64,000 nucleotides of DNA, from positions 1 to 64,000 of the forward strand of contig NZ_QKZO01000004.1 of NCBI RefSeq assembly GCF_003254295.1, in the 5' to 3' direction. This DNA comes from Rhodobacter capsulatus. GTDB taxonomy: Bacteria > Pseudomonadota > Alphaproteobacteria > Rhodobacterales > Rhodobacteraceae. Position numbers and translations under genes: made by a program. The stretch's first letter is position 1. Each line of letters opens with the position of its first letter. The notes beneath the pieces are model-generated. The model saw only the letters and a list, made by a program, of their open reading frames with translations, did no database searches and was not told the DNA's origin. Shown piece by piece: positions 27,809 through 36,347 of the stretch.

Positions 27809-30727
27809 TCAGATCGGAGACAGAAAAAGCTCCAAGCTCCCAGAATAATAAATACCGTTTACATCTCCGAGTGAGGGTTTCCCAGAAATGATCAAAGGAT
27901 CTTCGCTGTTTGCTTCAATGAAGTGTCCGGAAACTGACCTGTTCAAAGGATCAGTTATATACAGCCCGTTCCCGTTCTGAGCCAGTGCGGATGTAGTCCA
28001 TGGGTTGCTGTTAAAATGGAGAGATGACCCATCCGAAGTGATGACGTCTCCCGGAAGAGCCTTGAAATAGCGGGTCGCAGAGAACGTTATGGGTGCCGCA
28101 GAAGAAAGAGTAGCTTTCAAGATCCACTCATACCCGGACGGTGGGTTTCCGACATTGATGGTCATGGATCTATCCGATGTATAATAATTTTTGTACATAT
28201 TTGAAGTCGCCCCGTCTCCCTTTACAGCTGGGATCAGCATACGGATATTTCCGAGATCCAACCGTCTCGTAATATTGAATGCCAGACTATCGGCATATTT
28301 CTTGCTGACGACCTGATTGTCCGCGGTCGGATCCGTCGCGATCGGCACCGTCGGAAAGGCGGCAAAATCCTTCACGCCCGCAATGGCTTGGTTGCCGGTC
28401 AGGGACACCTTGGTGTCCGCATAGGCCTTGTTGGCCACCGCGGTCGAGGTGGTGCCCATCGCCGGGATATAGGTTGCCGGGGGCAGGTTCACCGTTCCCG
28501 TTCCCGTCAGCGTGCCGGTGAAGGTTTTCGTCCCGGCCACCGTTTGGGCACCGGTGGTGTTCACTGTCGGCAGCGTGATCGCAGCGGAACCGTCAAAGGC
28601 CACGCCATTGATATTCGCCGCCGCCGCCAATTTCGTCGCGGTGGCCGCATTGCCGGTGATCGAACCCACGATCGGCGAGGAGAAGGTTTTCACCCCGGCC
28701 ACCGTTTGGGCACCGGTGGTGTTCACCGTCGGCAGCGTGATCGCAGCGGAACCGTCAAAGGCCACCCCATTGATGGCGCTCGGCGCCACCAGCTTCGTTG
28801 CCGTCGCCGCGTTGCCGGTGATCGAGCCTACGATCGGCGAGGAGAAGGCTTTCACCCCGGCCACCGTTTGGGCACCGGTGGTGTTCACCGTCGGCAGCGC
28901 GATCGCAGCGGAACCATCGAAGGCCACGCCATTGATATTCGCCGCCGCCGCCAGTTTCGTCGCGGTTGCCGCATTGCCGGTGATCGAACCCACGATCGGC
29001 GCCGAGAAGGTCTTCACCCCCGAAAGCGTCTGATCGCCCGAGGTGCGCACCACCGAGCCATCCACCGCAAAGGTGGTGCCGACGAGCGACAGCCCGGAGC
29101 CTGCGGTATAGGTGGTGCCTTCTGCGCTCGCGACCTGCGCATCGACATAGGCTTTCGAGGCCACCTGGCCCGCCACGGTCGGTGCCGTGATCGGGATGAC
29201 CGGGATATCGCTGAAGGTCTTCACCCCTGCCACCGCCTGAGCACCGGTGGTATTCACCGTCGGCAGCGTGATCGCAGCAGAACCGTCGAAGGCCACGCCG
29301 TTGATGGTTTTCGCCGCCGCCAGCTTCGTTGCCGTCGCCGCATTGCCGGTGATCGAGCCCGCGATCGGCGCGGAGAAGGTCTTTACGCCGGCCAGCGTCT
29401 GATCGCCCGTCGTGCGCACCACCGTGCCGTTCACTGCGAAAGTGGTGCCCGCAAGAGACAGGCCGTCTCCCGCGGCATAGGTGGTGCCGACCGCGCCCGC
29501 AACTTGGGCGTCGACATAGGCCTTCGAGGCCACCTGGCCCGCAAGCGTCGGGGCCGCGGTCGGGACCGTCGGCAGGGACGAGAAGTTTTTCACACCCGCC
29601 AGCGTCTGATTGCCCGAGGTGCGCACGACGGTCGGATCCACCGACACCGTGATCCCGCCGCCGAGCGTGCCCGAAGCGGTAATCCCCGATCCCGCGGTGA
29701 TCGTTCTGTTTGCGAGATTGGTCACACGGGTGTCGAGGGTCGAAACATCGCCTTGCAGCGTGGTCACGTCGCTCCGCAACGAGACGACATTGCCTTGCAG
29801 GGTCGTCACCGAGGCGGTGAGCGCGGTCACATCGCCCTCGAGCACGGTCACCCGTCCAGCGAGCCCGTCGGTCAGATTGTCGACATAGGCCTTGTTGACG
29901 GCATCATTCGCATCATCAGGGGTGCTTGTAACATTGACCTCGCCACCGAAGGTGACAGCACCGGTGAAGCCCTTGGCCCCGGTGATCGGCGTGCCGCCGA
30001 TGATCTGGTTCGTACCCATCGTGACATAGCTGCCGCCCGCAGCCGAGATCGCGTTGTCGACGTAGAGCTTGTTCGCCGCCCCCATGTCGCCGGTGGGCGT
30101 TCGCACCGCGACGGAACCGGTGAAGCTCTTGTCGCCACTCACGCTCTGGTTCGTCGTCAGGGTGACCAGATCGTCGATCGCATCGTCGACATAGGCCTTG
30201 TTAGTGACATCGCGCGTCGAGGCCGGCACCTTCGTCACCTGCACGTCGTCGGAAAACAGCACCGGCCCATCGAAGGTTTTCGCACTGGTGATGGTCTGAG
30301 GCATGCCCGATTTCGTGACATAGTCGGACAGGTCGGGCTCCGGCGGCGTATAGGCGCCGAACATGTCCTCGACATATTGCACGTTGACGCCGGCGCCCGG
30401 GTCGCTGCCATCCGGGGTGAGAATGCCGGAGATCCCGAACCCGGCCATGTTCAGGCCCTGGGTGGCGATGTGATCGCCAAGGTTGTCGCCGCCTCCAGTC
30501 GTCGTGTCGGCCAGATAGCCGACCGTGCTCTGGATCACGCCTGAACTCTCCTCTGTCACCTCACCGGCCCGATCAATCCGAAACTGCGCCGCGGCCGGGG
30601 AAAGACCGAACAGAAGGGCGATGACGGAGACCGAAAGCAGATGGCGCGCGACGCCGGTCAGCCCCGACCGAGCCCGATCTCCTTCGGGGGCGATGCGAGA
30701 GAGTTGTGTCGTCATATTGCGCGCCAT
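27809..30727 (-). CDS. Secreted tail-fibre-like repeat protein
   Basis: A 972-residue protein starting at ATG 30,727 (GAGG 8 nt upstream). It has a Sec signal peptide (LLSVSVIALLFGLSPAAAQ, cleavage after AAA). The body is a series of phage-fibre-type repeats of about 60-90 residues built from NTTGAQTVAGVKTFSSPIVG, SITGNAATATKLAAA and INGVAFDGSAAITLP, together with VSKKYADS/NKAYVDN spacers. A coiled-coil-like segment sits near residues 310-360 (VTALTASVTTLQGNVVSLRS). A non-repetitive C-terminal domain of about 150 residues follows (from RRLDLGNIRMLIPAVKGDG). Phage fibres are cytoplasmic and lack signal peptides, so a secreted version suggests a surface or periplasmic fibre, adhesin or decoy. 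Repeats are nearly identical at DNA level, so copy number may vary. Confidence 0.75.
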   Translation of the reverse strand: MARNMTTQLSRIAPEGDRARSGLTGVARHLLSVSVIALLFGLSPAAAQFRIDRAGEVTEESSGVIQSTVGYLADTTTGGGDNLGDHIATQGLNMAGFGISGILTPDGSDPGAGVNVQYVEDMFGAYTPPEPDLSDYVTKSGMPQTITSAKTFDGPVLFSDDVQVTKVPASTRDVTNKAYVDDAIDDLVTLTTNQSVSGDKSFTGSVAVRTPTGDMGAANKLYVDNAISAAGGSYVTMGTNQIIGGTPITGAKGFTGAVTFGGEVNVTSTPDDANDAVNKAYVDNLTDGLAGRVTVLEGDVTALTASVTTLQGNVVSLRSDVTTLQGDVSTLDTRVTNLANRTITAGSGITASGTLGGGITVSVDPTVVRTSGNQTLAGVKNFSSLPTVPTAAPTLAGQVASKAYVDAQVAGAVGTTYAAGDGLSLAGTTFAVNGTVVRTTGDQTLAGVKTFSAPIAGSITGNAATATKLAAAKTINGVAFDGSAAITLPTVNTTGAQAVAGVKTFSDIPVIPITAPTVAGQVASKAYVDAQVASAEGTTYTAGSGLSLVGTTFAVDGSVVRTSGDQTLSGVKTFSAPIVGSITGNAATATKLAAAANINGVAFDGSAAIALPTVNTTGAQTVAGVKAFSSPIVGSITGNAATATKLVAPSAINGVAFDGSAAITLPTVNTTGAQTVAGVKTFSSPIVGSITGNAATATKLAAAANINGVAFDGSAAITLPTVNTTGAQTVAGTKTFTGTLTGTGTVNLPPATYIPAMGTTSTAVANKAYADTKVSLTGNQAIAGVKDFAAFPTVPIATDPTADNQVVSKKYADSLAFNITRRLDLGNIRMLIPAVKGDGATSNMYKNYYTSDRSMTINVGNPPSGYEWILKATLSSAAPITFSATRYFKALPGDVITSDGSSLHFNSNPWTTSALAQNGNGLYITDPLNRSVSGHFIEANSEDPLIISGKPSLGDVNGIYYSGSLELFLSPI
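28505..29400 (-). repeat. Near-identical tandem coding repeats in the fibre gene
   Basis: Blocks encoding GVAFDGSAAITLPTVNTTGA plus GSITGNAATATKL recur with very high DNA identity near 28,540-28,680, 28,700-28,840, 28,870-28,990 and 29,240-29,370, with a longer spacer before the last. They are prone to recombination and to assembly collapse. Confidence 0.75.
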
Positions 30728-31158
30728 GATTACGCCTCGTCTACTGGGGACCATTTTCTCCATTGTAATCACGCGAACGAAAGCAACCAAACAAGATGAG
30801 ACGGAAATTCACATGAAACGGCGAAATAAGTCGAATTTGCCGCCAATCTCGGAAAAACAATTTCGCAAAACTGTTGATTTAGGCATCTTCAGGCGGCACA
30901 ATGCTGCGCGTTGAATATCATTTCGGAAAAGATATCATATTTTATTTCCAGATGACCGGAGATCACACATTGAAAATCCGGATTTTCAGATTTTCACCAT
31001 GCCGACAAAGTCTGTTGCGTTTTGTCGTGTCAACCGCCGGACAGGCCGTGACGGCGATCTACGAGCCGCGCGAATATATCCGCTGTCCATGGCGTTCCAG
31101 ATCAAGGCGCGGGGCGGCAGACTGTGCTGTCATGGAGCCAATTGCTCCGGAGGCCCGC
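30728..31158. other. Divergent promoter region, AT-rich
   Basis: About 430 bp separate the fibre gene (minus) from the MgtC-like gene (plus). The middle, 30,770-30,990, is unusually AT-rich for this genome. No gene with a ribosome site is seen. It probably carries both promoters. Confidence 0.5.
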
Positions 31159-32409
31159 ATGGACACGCTGCCGATCCTCGTTCCGCCCGCCCTGAACCTG
31201 GTGAGTGCGATCGCCGTGGGCGCGCTCATCGGCACCGAGCGCGAGCGGCGCAAGGGCGAGGGACCGGCGCGCTCGCCTGCGGGGTTGCGCACTTTCGCCA
31301 TCGCCTCGACCGCCGGGGCGGTGGCCTTCAGTCTGGGCGGGGCGGTGCTTCTGGCCGTCGTCGCGGCCTCGGTCGCGGGGCTGCTGGCCGTGTCTTACGG
31401 CAAGCGGCCGCATCAGGACCCGGGGCTGACCACGGAAATCGTGCTGCTGCTGACGGTGCTGCTGGGCGGGCTCTGCATCCCCGCGCCGCAGATGGCGGCG
31501 GCGATCGCCGTCACGGTGACGGTGCTGCTGCATCTCAAGGCGTGGCTGCACACCTTGGTCACGACGCTGATTTCAAAGGATGAACTCGACGATGCGCTGA
31601 TCTTTGCCGCGGCGACGCTGGTCATCCTGCCGCTGGTGCCGGATCGGCCGATGGGGCCTTGGCTCGCGCTGAATCCGCATTCCTTGGGCATCGTGATCGT
31701 GCTGGTGATGGCGATCGGCGCGGCGGGCTATCTGGCGGTGCGGGTCTTCGGGGCGAGGTTCGGGCTGCCGCTGTCGGGGGCGCTCTCGGGGTTCGTCTCC
31801 AGCACCGCGACGATCGGCGCGATGGGGGCGCGGGCGCTGCAATCGCCCGAGATGCGTGCCGCCTGCGTCGCGGCGGCGGTGCTCTCGACCGTGGCGACGG
31901 TGCTGCAGATGGCGCTGGTGCTGGCGGCGGTCAGCCTGCCGACGCTGCGCCAGCTGATCCTGCCGCTGGTCTTTGCCGGTTTCACCGCCGTGGCCTACGG
32001 AGTGGTGCTGACGCTGGCGGCGATGCGCCATCCCGCGCCCGAGACGCCCGGTCCCGGCAGCGCCTTCAGCCTGAAGACGGCGCTGATCTTCGGCACCGTG
32101 CTGGCGCTGGTGCTGATCCTCGCGGCCGGGTTGCAGGCAAATTTCGGGGGTTCCGGCGTGCTTCTTGCCGCGACGGTGGCGGGGCTGGTCGACACCCATG
32201 CCTCGGCGATCTCGGTGGCGACGCTGGTCGCTGCAGGCAAGGTTGCGCCCGAGGCGGCGGCGGTGCCGATCCTCGCCGGGCTGAGCGCGAACACGGCGAC
32301 GAAGATCCTGGTCGCCACCATCAGCGGCGGGCGCAGCTTTGCCCTGCGCGTCGTGCCGGGGCTGGTTCTGGTCATCCTGGCGGCTTGGGCGGGCAGTTTG
32401 CTCATGTGA
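31159..32409 (+). CDS. MgtC/SapB-DUF4010 family membrane protein
   Basis: A 416-residue inner-membrane protein. GGAGG (31,149-31,153) precedes ATG 31,159. The N-terminal third is an MgtC/SapB domain (NLVSAIAVGALIGTERERR, SPAGLRTFAIASTAGAVAFS, TTEIVLLLTVLLGG); the rest matches DUF4010, with about a dozen membrane helices in all and the conserved SGALSGFVSSTATIGAM and ILAGLSANTATKIL segments. MgtC-type proteins affect Mg2+ homeostasis or ATP synthase; for the fused DUF4010 form the substrate is unknown. GC content and codon use are host-like, unlike several neighbouring cargo genes. It is an unusual passenger in a defence-rich island. Confidence 0.88.
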   Translation: MDTLPILVPPALNLVSAIAVGALIGTERERRKGEGPARSPAGLRTFAIASTAGAVAFSLGGAVLLAVVAASVAGLLAVSYGKRPHQDPGLTTEIVLLLTVLLGGLCIPAPQMAAAIAVTVTVLLHLKAWLHTLVTTLISKDELDDALIFAAATLVILPLVPDRPMGPWLALNPHSLGIVIVLVMAIGAAGYLAVRVFGARFGLPLSGALSGFVSSTATIGAMGARALQSPEMRAACVAAAVLSTVATVLQMALVLAAVSLPTLRQLILPLVFAGFTAVAYGVVLTLAAMRHPAPETPGPGSAFSLKTALIFGTVLALVLILAAGLQANFGGSGVLLAATVAGLVDTHASAISVATLVAAGKVAPEAAAVPILAGLSANTATKILVATISGGRSFALRVVPGLVLVILAAWAGSLLM

Positions 32410-32526
32410 TCGGAAGGGGCCGCAACCACGTGGCACAATCGTCTGAAGCGTTCAGAGGAGGCGATTGAATTGTTCTGATCGCGTCCCCACCTTGCGTCCG
32501 TGAACCTATCGAGGGCGGGCAAGGTC

Positions 32527-33237
32527 ATGATCAATCTACCTGAAAGTCAGAAAGCTGCGATCTCTGCCATCAACGCCGACCTTCTCCGCGGGTCAATCGA
32601 GAGAGAAATCGAGCGCCGCGGGGCAGGCGCCCTGAGCGAGTATTCGCTTTGGCAATGCGGGGAGTTCATTGAAGGCAAGCGACAGATTTTTGCAAAAGCC
32701 CTTGATACCTTTCGTCAAGCCAAGTCGCAGGCGAAAACAGAGCGGACCGAGAGAGAGGCGCGCAAGGCTGGAGATGACATCCTTTACGCCGTCAGCATGA
32801 TGAAGGCACGGGTCCTCGAGGAAGAGCGTGATGCGCTTCTGTTTGTCGTCGATGACTACGTCGGGCGACCGCTCATCAATCGCGACGAGCTGAAGGTTGG
32901 TATCGGCTATCGTTGGCGGGCCTCCGCAGAGGATGAATGGAAGTTCGGCCATATCACTTTCCTGCACAAATCGACGCCATGGCCGCACCTTGGTTCGCAA
33001 ACCTCCCCTAGGAAGGTCAGCAAAGCCCAGCAGGCGCGTGAAAATGAGAATAGGCTGGAGAAGGAGTGGGATGATATGGTGCTGAATGCCCTCTGTTCCG
33101 TCCGCGACTTCTTCAGGGCGGGGGGCGATGGCAAGGATATTCCCGCCGAGTTTCGGGCCATCCCGAGCCGGTTTGGCTGCGGGCTTGACAATCACAGCCT
33201 GAAATTCTGGGGCGACCGGTACAAATCTCAACCGTAA
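32527..33237 (+). CDS. Hypothetical protein, 236 residues
   Basis: A soluble protein with a strongly helical N-terminal half, probably coiled coil (about residues 20-110: AKALDTFRQAKSQAKTERTE, REARKAGDDILYAVSMMKAR). A compact C-terminal half contains VGIGYRWRASAEDEWKFGHI and FGCGLDNHSLKFWGDRY. No family recognised. Start ATG 32,527 is favoured by AAGG just upstream. It stands alone on the plus strand, between the MgtC-like gene and the toxin-antitoxin pair. Confidence 0.6.
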   Translation: MINLPESQKAAISAINADLLRGSIEREIERRGAGALSEYSLWQCGEFIEGKRQIFAKALDTFRQAKSQAKTERTEREARKAGDDILYAVSMMKARVLEEERDALLFVVDDYVGRPLINRDELKVGIGYRWRASAEDEWKFGHITFLHKSTPWPHLGSQTSPRKVSKAQQARENENRLEKEWDDMVLNALCSVRDFFRAGGDGKDIPAEFRAIPSRFGCGLDNHSLKFWGDRYKSQP

Positions 33238-33432
33238 GGCGTATGGCCGCGTCTATGGCCTTCGGAGCGCCTATCCGCTTCCACCGAACGGGTGGCGGCC
33301 GAGCCGAGTTGAAAACCTCATCTTCGAAGCACTTTGGCGGAGATGCTTGACGGGGGGCACAGAATCGGCACCCTGTCCCCATGATCCCGAGATGTCGTCG
33401 ACGCGCGACCTCGGACCTGCCTGTGAAACACC

Positions 33433-34137
33433 ATGACCGCACACAAGTCACCGCACGAGTTCGTCGGCATCGGTCTCTATACGATCGATGAGGCCGCGAA
33501 GCTCCTCAAGTCGCCCACCCGGACCGTCCGGCGGTGGCTGCTCGGTCATGACTTCAAGGCGAGAAATGGCGAGACGCGGCATTCTCCTCCTCTTTGGGCC
33601 ACGGATCTTCCTCATGCCGATGGGGCGGCCGAGCTGAGCTTCCGCGATCTCGTCGAACTTCGCTTCGTGCGCGCCTTCGTCGAGATGGGGCTCGATATCC
33701 GAATTGTCCGGTCCTGCCTTGAGACCGCTCGCGAATGCATCCAGTCGGATCGACCATTCTCGTCCGGCCGCTTCCGCACCGATGGCAAGCGGATCTTTCT
33801 GCAAAGTCTCGAACAGGATGACACGCCCGTCCTGATCGACCTGAAGCGGAAGCAATTCGTGTTTCATCAGATCGTCGAGCGCACCTTCAAGGATCTCGAT
33901 CTCGAGGATGACATCGTCACCCGCTGGCGCCCGTTCCATGGCAGGGCCAGCATCGTCGTCGATCCGAAGCGCGCCTTCGGTCAGCCGATCGCGGCAGAAT
34001 CCGGCGTGCCGACGATCGTTTTGGCGGAAGCCGTCGTCGCCGAGGGCTCTGTGACGCGGGTGGCCGCCCTTTACGAGGTGGATCGTGCGGCCGTTCAGGA
34101 TGCGGTGACCTTCCACAAGGAGCTCGCAGCCGCTTGA
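33433..34137 (+). CDS. DUF433-type antitoxin with N-terminal HTH
   Basis: A 234-residue protein. It starts with a MerR-like winged helix (GLYTIDEAAKLLKSPTRTVRRW) and a middle region (SFRDLVELRFVRAFVEMGLD, IRIVRSCLETAR). It ends with a DUF433 module (KRAFGQPIAAESGVPTIVLA, SVTRVAALYEVDRAAVQDAV). DUF433 proteins are paired with DUF5615 toxins, binding both toxin and operator. The next gene is such a toxin and overlaps or abuts its stop, as expected for coupled antitoxin-toxin synthesis. Likely autoregulator of this pair. Confidence 0.85.
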   Translation: MTAHKSPHEFVGIGLYTIDEAAKLLKSPTRTVRRWLLGHDFKARNGETRHSPPLWATDLPHADGAAELSFRDLVELRFVRAFVEMGLDIRIVRSCLETARECIQSDRPFSSGRFRTDGKRIFLQSLEQDDTPVLIDLKRKQFVFHQIVERTFKDLDLEDDIVTRWRPFHGRASIVVDPKRAFGQPIAAESGVPTIVLAEAVVAEGSVTRVAALYEVDRAAVQDAVTFHKELAAA

Positions 34138-34139
34138 GG

Positions 34140-34529
34140 ATGATGCTCGACGAAAATCTTCCCCCGGCGATGGCCAAGGCTTTGGCCGCCCTTTTCGTCA
34201 ACGAGCACCAGATCATCCACCTTCGCGATCGCTTCGGCTCCGGGGTGACGGACATCGCATGGATGACGGAACTTGCACGGGATGGTGCATGGGTCATCCT
34301 CTCCGCCGATCGCAGGATATCGAAAAACCGCTCGGAAAAGCGCGTGTTTACCGAGTCCCGGTTGATCGGGTTTTTCTTTGCGCCGAGCCTTCAAAAGGCG
34401 CCCACGTTGAAGAAGATGGAGCGCCTCATGGCGGTCTGGGACACGATCGAGAAGCAAGTGCCTCTGGTGCGCGGCGGGTCCATGTTTGAAATTCCGGGCA
34501 AAGGCAACCTCCTGCAGCCGATTGCGTGA
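34140..34529 (+). CDS. DUF5615 PIN-like toxin
   Basis: A protein of about 129 residues with the PIN-like acidic sites of the DUF5615 family: MLDENLPPAMAKALAALF at the N-terminus (first Asp-Glu pair), DIAWMTELARDGAWVILSAD in the middle, and SADRRISKN after it. It would be a metal-dependent RNase held in check by the DUF433 partner. The start may be ATG 34,140 or 34,143 (GAGG directly upstream is very close; an earlier AAGGAG in the antitoxin end is an alternative). Length is normal. Confidence 0.82.
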   Translation: MMLDENLPPAMAKALAALFVNEHQIIHLRDRFGSGVTDIAWMTELARDGAWVILSADRRISKNRSEKRVFTESRLIGFFFAPSLQKAPTLKKMERLMAVWDTIEKQVPLVRGGSMFEIPGKGNLLQPIA

Positions 34530-34773
34530 TGGCGCTCGCAAGTAGGCGTGGATGCCGGCCGACAGCAAACCCGATAGTCATGCCGGAAGCGGCGCAAGGC
34601 GTCAGGAAGTCCTCGGAAACGGGTTTTCCACATTTTTCGATTGGCCGCCTGAAATCAGTGCCACGCTCTGCCTGGACTTTTTCATGAGCATCCATGAGAC
34701 TGCATGAAAGAAGATTTGCGATAGCCCACAGCCTGAGCCCAGGATATTGTGGGGCAACGAGCAGGACACGCGC

Positions 34774-35850
34774 ATGGACCAGACCCAGACCAACAGCTTC
34801 CGCTTCATTGACCTCTTCGCGGGGATCGGCGGCCTGCGCCGCGGCTTCGACGCGATCGGCGGGCAGTGCGTGTTCACCAGCGAGCTGAACAAATACTCGC
34901 AGATGACCTACCGGGCGAATTTCGGCGAGGATCACGAGATTGCCGGGGACATCACCAAGGTCGACGCGGCCGACATCCCGGAGCATGATCTTCTTCTGGC
35001 CGGGTTTCCCTGCCAGCCGTTTTCGCTGGCGGGTGTCAGCAAGAAGAACTCGCTGGGCCGTGCGCACGGATTCGCCGACGAGACGCAGGGCACCTTGTTC
35101 TTCGACGTCGTCCGCATCCTGCGTCACCACAAGCCGAAGGCCTTCCTGCTCGAGAACGTCAAGAACCTGCTGAGCCATGATCGTGGCAACACGATGCGCG
35201 TCATCCTGCACGCCCTCGACGAGCTCGGCTACGAGGTCGACCACAAGGTGATCGACGCGCGGTCATGGGTGCCGCAGCATCGCGAGCGGATTTTCATCGC
35301 CGGCTTCCGTCGTGACCACAAGACGACCTTCTCCTTCAACGACGTCTCGATCCCGGCCGGGCCCAATCCGACGCTGTCGTCGATCCTGCACCCCGAGGAC
35401 GGCTCCGAGGCGCCCGACGCCCATTTCACCGTCGGCCCGGAGGCCAAGGTGAGCGACCGTTACACGCTGACCGACGGCCTTTGGTCCTATCTGCAACGCT
35501 ATGCCGCGAAACATCGCGCCGCCGGCAACGGCTTCGGTTTCGGCCTCGTCGGTCCGGACAGCGTGGCGCGCACCCTGAGCGCCCGCTACCATAAGGACGG
35601 GTCGGAAATCCTGGTGGCGCAGCCCGGCAAGAACCCGCGGCGCCTGACGCCCCGCGAATGCGCGCGACTGATGGGTTTCGACCGCCCCGGCTCGAACGAT
35701 CCGTGGAAAATCCCGGTGAGCGACACCCAGGCCTATCGCCAGTTCGGCAATGCCGTGGCGGCGCCCGTGTCGGTTGCCATTGCCGAGGCGATGGCGCCTT
35801 GGCTGGGCAACGTGATCGCGATCAGGGGCAGAAGGAACAAGATTGCCTGA
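34774..35850 (+). CDS. dcm: Dcm/EcoRII-type DNA (cytosine-5) methyltransferase, predicted CCWGG
   Basis: A 358-residue m5C methylase. Motifs in order: [36 protein letters not shown] (catalytic Cys), [59 protein letters not shown]. The target-recognition region contains GNGFGFGLV and [15 protein letters not shown]. These correspond closely to what I recall of E. coli Dcm in the same place, so CCWGG is the predicted target. Start ATG 34,774 ([15 protein letters not shown]) is chosen over an upstream ATG because it keeps the family N-terminus; E. coli-type Dcm has a longer N-terminal extension. First gene of a five- to six-gene overlapping operon; it should protect host sites from the downstream nuclease module. 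Confidence 0.95.
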   Translation: MDQTQTNSFRFIDLFAGIGGLRRGFDAIGGQCVFTSELNKYSQMTYRANFGEDHEIAGDITKVDAADIPEHDLLLAGFPCQPFSLAGVSKKNSLGRAHGFADETQGTLFFDVVRILRHHKPKAFLLENVKNLLSHDRGNTMRVILHALDELGYEVDHKVIDARSWVPQHRERIFIAGFRRDHKTTFSFNDVSIPAGPNPTLSSILHPEDGSEAPDAHFTVGPEAKVSDRYTLTDGLWSYLQRYAAKHRAAGNGFGFGLVGPDSVARTLSARYHKDGSEILVAQPGKNPRRLTPRECARLMGFDRPGSNDPWKIPVSDTQAYRQFGNAVAAPVSVAIAEAMAPWLGNVIAIRGRRNKIA

Positions 35851-36298
35851 AAAGAAAGCTCCCCTTTCGCGGTCCGAGATGATGGCGCGGGTCCAGTCCA
35901 AGGACACCAAGCCGGAGATGGTGCTGCGAAGGGGGCTGCATGCGGCGGGTTTCCGCTTTCGCCTTCATGCGCGCGATCTGCCGGGGTCTCCCGATCTGGT
36001 TTTTTCGAAATACCGGAGTGCGATTTTTGTTCATGGCTGTTTCTGGCACGGTCACGAGGGATGCGCCAATTTCCGCATTCCGACCACGCGCCGAGAATTC
36101 TGGACCGAAAAGATTTTCCGGAACCGCGAACGTGATCTCTCCGCGCGCGAAAGTCTTGAACGGTCTGGCTGGCGGGTGCTGGTCGTCTGGGAATGCGCGA
36201 CAAGGTCGATTTCTGTGGATTGTCTTGTCCGGACTGTCGCAGCATGGTTGCAAGGCATTGAAGCAGGTGCAGAATTGACATCGAGCGGCCTCTCCTGA
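35843..36298 (+). CDS. vsr: Very-short-patch-repair endonuclease (Vsr)
   Basis: A 151-residue T:G mismatch nicking enzyme that repairs deamination of 5-methylcytosine made by the upstream methylase. Landmarks: [18 protein letters not shown], the catalytic Asp in LPGSPDLVF, the metal/zinc region [13 protein letters not shown], and [18 protein letters not shown] with RVLVVWECA. These closely parallel E. coli Vsr. TTG 35,843 overlaps the methylase stop by 8 nt, with AAGGA just upstream, so a non-ATG start is likely. Its presence supports cytosine methylation at CCWGG as the operating modification. Confidence 0.94.
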   Translation: MPEKKAPLSRSEMMARVQSKDTKPEMVLRRGLHAAGFRFRLHARDLPGSPDLVFSKYRSAIFVHGCFWHGHEGCANFRIPTTRREFWTEKIFRNRERDLSARESLERSGWRVLVVWECATRSISVDCLVRTVAAWLQGIEAGAELTSSGLS

Positions 36299-36347
36299 GG
36301 CGATCCGGAATTTGCGCGCAGGCGCGGGACAGCAAGGAATTGGAAGA

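Noticed and set aside
28388-30544. Plus-strand frame rich in Arg/His repeats opposite the fibre gene
   Set aside because: The repeats simply mirror the coding repeats of the fibre gene on the other strand.
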